The notes beneath the pieces were generated by a model. That model had not been told where the DNA came from. It made no database searches and saw only the letters and a program-made list of their open reading frames with translations. A program made the translations under genes and the position numbers. Positions 58,991-64,000 of a DNA stretch of 64,000 nucleotides are shown in pieces; position 1 is the stretch's first letter, and the number at the start of each line of letters is the position of its first letter. Source of the stretch: Hyposmocoma kahamanoa (taxonomy: Eukaryota; Arthropoda; Insecta; Lepidoptera; Cosmopterigidae); assembly GCF_003589595.1 (NCBI RefSeq), contig NW_020654810.1:11208543-11272542 (forward strand), in the 5' to 3' direction.

Positions 58991-60004
58991 GCACCCTCCT
59001 AAAAAAAAGCCCATGGGAAAAACAATCTGTGCAACGGTATGCATTAAAAAATATTTTCTATCTGTTTTTACAAATTAAAGAAAAAATTAAAAACAACATA
59101 GTTGGGAATTATACATTATAATATAAATGTATGATTTCGAGCGAGTGCAAGCACTTCCTATTGCGTAATGTTTTTTTGTGTTTGAACATCCGTTAGATTG
59201 TTTTGTTAATTTACATAAAGATGAGCTCTGTTCTCAGCTGTGGCTAGATTAAAGGCTGATGAAGTGATATAATCGGATTATATTAACTATATTTTGCCGA
59301 GTTCGTTGCACCACTGCACAAAGAGGTTCTTTTGATTATAATTCATGTTTCAGTTAGTACATTCAAGAGCTCATCAAGCTTATAATAATTACTAATAATA
59401 ACACTTCATTTATTTACTTCAAATACGGTACCTAAAACAAAAGTTTTAATAAAAAAATAGTGTCAATACAAACATGTTTCGCATGCTTTAAATAGCAAGC
59501 CAACGTCTGATGATAAGGTATTAATTGATTACTACACAATGATCTCATACACACAATAATAAAAAATAATGTCAGAAGTTCATTATGTCAAGGATGATAA
59601 AAAGTGTAATACGTCATTTTTACAATAATGGAAAATTATTATTCTAAATTGTCATTCGCACTGCAATATTTTTTTATAATTAACCATTCAGTTCAATTCA
59701 GTGTATCAAAATGGCGTAGGCACTAAACCTTTAAACCCATCTGGGTATTACAATCTGAGACTAGAACGAATGAAGCAACAATGAAGTAATATAGTGAAAA
59801 ATTAATCTTTAATTTGATTGAAAACTATTTTCTTTTTTCAAAAATTAATAAACCTACTTTTAGCTCATTAATAATATTATAATTTTTGCCAAATTTTGAC
59901 ACCAAACCTCCAGCTTCAAATTATGACGCAACAAATATTTTTGTTGCACTTTGTGAATTTTTATACTTGAGAATTTTTAAGTTTATTTTCGTAGTGTTTA
60001 TTTG
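58991..60004. other. AT-rich upstream region of the Dpy-30 gene
   Basis: Nothing recognised. No TATA box or initiator can be placed with confidence immediately upstream of 60005. Confidence 0.4.
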
Positions 60005-61849
60005 ATGCTTTATACACCAAATTATACAATCATGAACAAAGAAGAAGCAATTTTGTTTTTGTTTTCAATTGTGCAGGAAATCAAGCGAGGTTTCGATACT
60101 CCGGTAATTTTATTAACAATGAAAGATTACGCGGAGTGTGTATTCATCTCCCTGGTAGAGATGCGCACAGCACTCTTGCATCGTGCTGCGCCGGAGCGCG
60201 TGGTAAGCATCATCAGCGACTTTCACTTTACCTGGTCGCAGGCCGTCCAAGACACCGAGAGCTTCAAACGGCAAATCAAAGATACGCCGCGAGACAGCAT
60301 AATTACCAAAGCAGTTGATTTTACTGTAGAGTGTGCTATAAAAAGAAAAGAATATTTTCAACAGTATATTAACAGTTTAAAGGACACGATGACATTACAA
60401 GAACATGATCTAATCGGAATGGATTTAAAAACAATAACAGACATGAACATAAATCTTCAAAGTGCGTTGCGTGAAAAGCAACAGACAATGAGGAATATTG
60501 TAGACTCGAATGAGTATTATCACAAGGTACTCGATGAAACAGAAGAGCTTATGAATTGGTTGGACGTACTGAACGACAACCTTGCCATTCAATTCAGCAG
60601 ATTCGTCGGAGTTAGGTTTCCGTCGTCACTTGCGACCGATCTTTCCAAAACACTGCAACAAATTATAGAAGAAGTTGCCGGATCATCAAACCAAGAGATG
60701 ATGCAATTAAAAAGTAAAAGCATGTTAAATAAAATCGGCCGAGGCTATGCAGATGAATTAGAAGTGAGAAAAATCGTTGAAAAAATAAAAGATCTCGAGA
60801 ACAGAATTGTACTTTTGAAACGTGAAAACTCTTCTGCGGTGGCGTCTTTACAACACAAATCTATATTTCTAGAGCAACAGCTCAATATGATGGAAGATTT
60901 GAAACAATCTCTGTCTACCCTGAAATGCAAAAGAAACGATGACAGTACGCAACTAAAGTCCAAAGAGAATACGCATATATTCGATCACTTGTTACCGAAG
61001 CAAAATCGACAGTGGCTCGTAGAAAGGCTTATAAAACAATGGAGTAACGCAATAGTTAGCGGCCTAGAAGGAAAATCTATCATTTCTATTTTAAGCGTTG
61101 CTGATATGAAAGAAACATTTTGTGACGATCTGGGAAAGTTTGTCATAGATAAATATGGAAGAAAGTTATACTCGTCATATAATGAAGAGCTTTCGTTTTA
61201 TCAAGTAAACGAGAAAAACCAACTTGTCCCAATGAGCGACGATGATAAACACGTTTACTTTTACGATGATTGTGGTAGATATTATATCAATGAAATTAAA
61301 AACCGTGTATACAAATCACACAAAGATGCTAGCGAATATATGCTTAATTATGACGGAGTCTTAGTAAAGACTAAGGAAATTAGAAATGGAATAGCATATT
61401 ACTATGATAGCCTAGGCCGATATTACTTGGAAGAAAATGGAAGACAAGTATACTTAGGAGAGGATGGTGAAAAGTACGAGCATGATGGCCTCGGAAATTT
61501 AATCAAGATTTATTCCCACATCTATTATGAGACGTGTCCAAGACCTCCAATTGCTGTAGAAGAAACTAAATATCTACAACAAACTGTAGGAGTAGCTTTA
61601 AAAAAGTGCATTGCTGAAGTTGTTCTCCGTCAACCGCAAGATCCTATTTTATTTTTGGCGCAAAGTTTAGAAAATTACCGATTACAAGAACAAGAGCGAC
61701 AAAGTCGGCGTGAAGATGAGGTGGGATTAATGGCGGAGCGCAGGGAGCGCATGCGCGACCTGGAATCTCTCCCTACGTTCCCTTGCCCTGAAGGAGAGTC
61801 CAATGATGAAGACTACAATTTGCTAACGTACAATACATCGTTCTTTTAA
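60005..61849 (+). CDS. Coiled-coil protein with C-terminal Dpy-30 motif
   Basis: An intronless 614-codon gene of good coding quality, ending TAA at 61849. I start at ATG 60005; ATG 60032 (MNKEEAILFLFS) is an equally plausible start. The N-terminal two-thirds are alpha-helical, with a coiled coil around residues 248-313 (ELEVRKIVEKIKDLENRIV). Residues 376-390, 423-437 and 470-484 are three degenerate repeats of the form G-(K/R)-(Y/F)-(Y/V)-x5-6-(G/N)-R-x-(V/L)-Y. Residues about 521-561 (KYLQQTVGVALKKCIAEVV, DPILFLAQSL) match the Dpy-30 dimerisation motif, followed by a charged tail. Dpy-30 four-helix bundles dock amphipathic helices in COMPASS complexes and axonemal radial spokes. A ciliary, sperm-tail or scaffold role is an inference. 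The lack of introns could reflect retroposition or a testis-type compact gene. I cannot assign a symbol. Confidence 0.9.
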   Translation: MLYTPNYTIMNKEEAILFLFSIVQEIKRGFDTPVILLTMKDYAECVFISLVEMRTALLHRAAPERVVSIISDFHFTWSQAVQDTESFKRQIKDTPRDSIITKAVDFTVECAIKRKEYFQQYINSLKDTMTLQEHDLIGMDLKTITDMNINLQSALREKQQTMRNIVDSNEYYHKVLDETEELMNWLDVLNDNLAIQFSRFVGVRFPSSLATDLSKTLQQIIEEVAGSSNQEMMQLKSKSMLNKIGRGYADELEVRKIVEKIKDLENRIVLLKRENSSAVASLQHKSIFLEQQLNMMEDLKQSLSTLKCKRNDDSTQLKSKENTHIFDHLLPKQNRQWLVERLIKQWSNAIVSGLEGKSIISILSVADMKETFCDDLGKFVIDKYGRKLYSSYNEELSFYQVNEKNQLVPMSDDDKHVYFYDDCGRYYINEIKNRVYKSHKDASEYMLNYDGVLVKTKEIRNGIAYYYDSLGRYYLEENGRQVYLGEDGEKYEHDGLGNLIKIYSHIYYETCPRPPIAVEETKYLQQTVGVALKKCIAEVVLRQPQDPILFLAQSLENYRLQEQERQSRREDEVGLMAERRERMRDLESLPTFPCPEGESNDEDYNLLTYNTSFF

Positions 61850-63535
61850 ATATTGGTACGTATTATTGACATAAATAGTGATAAATAATAGTTGTAATAA
61901 TTTGTTTTTAAGAAATACATTAAGTAAAAGTTAGTAACTGGTCAAGTGTAAGTGAAACTTGCACAATTAATGTTCCGAACCAAATGGCCAACAATTAAAA
62001 AAGAATAGCAAAATATTATAAAACGTTACATCAAGATTCAACCTCAAGACTCCAAGATTTTAAATACAAACCTGCTATATAGATTTTAAGACTTTCGTGG
62101 TTATTCACTAAATGATTATCACCAATATCAGGTTTCTTACCACGCTATGACTTCTTTTTATTTTCCCGATATTTCGGAACGGTTGCACGCTCCATGGTCA
62201 CGAGTTCACAAACCTGCTGTTAGATAATTTTGGGGAAAAAATGTCTCCCGATCGACGGACAGAGACAAACACCCAAGTGGTTTTAATGAAATAAATTTTG
62301 GTTCGGAACAATGTACCTAAAACAAAAACAAACAAACACCGAGTGTTAATAGGAAGCCTGCGACTGAATTTTCTATTGATATCATAATTATTTTGAGACT
62401 TACAGCCGTAAGGGAGCCGTAACTTTTGTGGCTCACTTCTGCTTCCATTATGATATTTTTTATTTTTACATTTGGACGTTTCCCATTTGTTCGTTCGCTA
62501 ATCCGATCAATATGTCCAGTGGGACTTTCTATCCGTTTGTCATACCAGTTTAGTAAAAGGAATTCTTACTCCCCTTATTCGAAAAAGTATTCAAAAATAT
62601 ACAATATAACTCAAGAATGTCGTACAGTATAGATTTGGTGATGGCAAGAGTGACCAATTGGTCGAACTTTCGAACTGACAAACGGCCAATATTTTTATTT
62701 TTATTGTTTCAGTGTTTTAAATAAAATATATTTTTTGGACAAAATATAAATTTTTAAAATTTACATTAATATTTATTTACATGAATGTCTTTTTCACGTT
62801 TATTTTGATACCACACATAATATTATTTGTACGTGTATTTGTCACAGGTTTATTTTTAAAGTTTCCTCTTTTTGACATTAACTTTGTTATAAATTATTAT
62901 TAGCTTTTGGGTTATATTTGAGCAAAAAATTAAAACTTATAATCGAAGATAAATTATATTTCGTAGCAAACATATTTAATTAATAACTGCGTTCCATACA
63001 AAATGTTTCTCTACATACGTGCAACAGCGTTTTGTACATAATTATTATTTACAAAATATGTACCTGTGTCTAAAGGTGATCCGAATCTAAACCCTTGTAT
63101 TTAAATACATAAATTATTATTTATTGTTTATAAAAAATAAAAGAATTTTTTACATAGATTTTTTTCTCCTTTTTTTCATTAGTACCACCTACATAAGTGA
63201 AAGTTTAAAACCACATATTTCTCCATTAGGCTAAAATTGGACAAAATATGTTAATATTGCTTACTTAGATCCAAAACGTTAGGTACTAGGGATTGTCAAT
63301 CATTATCTATATAGGCACATAAAAAAAATTGTACGGAGCGGCCTTGCGAGCGTGACTCGAAACAACTAACCAGTTTTATTTTCAATATATTTGACAAACA
63401 AACCCGCATCCAGCCTCAAATAATGCAAAATTCTTAGCACTTTGTTAGAATTAGTTTACCAACTTTTGTTACATTTTATGTATTCTTGTACTGAAGCTTA
63501 GGTACAAATAAACCAAATGGTTTGGTTAATCCTAA
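61850..63535. other. 3' flank of the Dpy-30 gene and AT-rich DNA
   Basis: No canonical AATAAA lies in the first 150 bp after the stop (ATAAATA at about 61890). A GAAATAAAT is near 62289. A repeat-D fragment lies near 62150-62230 on the minus strand. The rest is very AT-rich with nothing recognised. Confidence 0.4.
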
Positions 63536-63850
63536 CCATTCACGCATTCCAGCTTTCGTAAATCTGTCTTCGTGCTGTCGTCATTCGCGCAAATGAACCA
63601 TCTCGCTTTTAAACTTTCGCGCAACTAACCATTCGTGGAAATAAGCCGTCGCGCATTATGGTGGATTCACAATGCACAAACAGTGGCAATATATTGACAA
63701 CGACAACTCCTGATTGGTTAACTCAAGGTTATATCGCACAACGCGATAAATTTCGCCAATATATTGCCAGAATTTGTGCATTGCGGATCCATCTTTATAG
63801 CTTTCACGCAACCGTCATTCGCGTAATCGGCATTAGCAATCACATGGGAG
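63536..63850. repeat. Degenerate TTCGCGCAA-type tandem around an inverted repeat
   Basis: From 63536 to 63660 and again from 63795 to 63835 a loosely repeated unit of 14-17 bp recurs (ATTCGCGCAAATGAACC, TTTCGCGCAACTAACC, ATTCGTGGAAATAAGCC, ATTCGCGTAATCGGC). Between them, 63663-63696 and 63757-63790 are inverted repeats of 34 bp (GGATTCACAATGCACAAA and TTTGTGCATTGCGGATCC, then GGCAATATATTG and CAATATATTGCC) with few mismatches. It could be a MITE within a satellite-like array. No target duplication found. Confidence 0.6.
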
Positions 63851-64000
63851 ACTCATATTTATGATATGTAACCTCAATCTAACATAATTACCGTAGCAGA
63901 AGAGCGGGAATCCCTACAAGCACAAGTATTTAAAAGGGAGTCTCGAACCACGCACTATAAATAATAGGGGTTAAAGTATGAAATTGCCGATTTGTACTGA

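Noticed and set aside
1..64000. CRISPR arrays, bacterial operons, integrated virus or defence islands
   Set aside because: No direct-repeat/spacer arrays, ribosome-binding-site-led gene clusters or viral structural, polymerase or integrase genes were seen. All content fits an insect chromosome.

Overview
The window looks like AT-rich, intron- and transposon-dominated insect chromosome, most probably from a moth or butterfly (Lepidoptera). The evidence is the repeat content. There are tRNA-derived SINEs, RTE, CR1 and Jockey-type LINE 3' ends, mariner and Tc1 relics, and a roughly 300-bp retroposon whose 3' end (a CTTACCATCAG-like motif, a TTCGTCC-like motif, then ATAAAAAA) resembles tails common in lepidopteran genomes. 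No bacterial, viral or organelle gene set is present. One 10-N assembly gap lies at 40670-40679.

Only a small part codes for protein. (1) An intact intronless gene at 60005-61849 (+) encodes a 614-residue coiled-coil protein ending in a Dpy-30 dimerisation motif; a role in the axoneme or another scaffold is an inference. (2) A minus-strand host gene of unknown identity is suggested by two exon-like segments about 20 kb apart. One is a proline-rich first coding exon (39377-39223) ending in a consensus donor. The other is an exon (about 18989-18803) ending in GTGAGT. Downstream of them on the same strand, a juxtaposed acceptor and donor at 17507/17506 has the form of a recursive-splicing ratchet point. 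(3) A complete FLYWCH/MULE transposase gene (55589-54252, -) sits in a 2257-bp element with 207-bp terminal inverted repeats and a 10-bp target duplication. It is inserted into an older, dead mariner-like transposase. (4) A nearly intact D,D34D mariner (19338-20641) is disabled by a small N-terminal frameshift.

Layout. 1-17 kb: noncoding DNA with SINEs, repeat-family-B copies, a 5'-truncated RTE (8.3-9.1 kb) and a MITE. 17-21 kb: ratchet-like site, GC-rich block, host exon, mariner. 21-39 kb: mostly intron-like DNA with SINEs, LINE tails, palindromes and MITEs. 39-43 kb: first coding exon, gap, a LINE nested in family B, a hAT-type MITE and a CR1 fragment. 43-53 kb: SINE fragments, a split SINE, a Tc1 relic and a MITE. 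53-57 kb: MULE inside mariner. 58.5-59.0 kb: GC-rich promoter-like block. 60-62 kb: Dpy-30 gene. 63.5-63.9 kb: degenerate tandem repeat around an inverted repeat.

The genes do not form a pathway. The clearest biology is layered transposition (at least three nested insertions) and a long-intron host gene. I saw nothing that I can defend as a new defence or metabolic system. The most unusual items are the nested MULE, the ratchet-like splice site, the small frame kept open in several copies of family B, and a recurring class of almost loop-less perfect hairpins.
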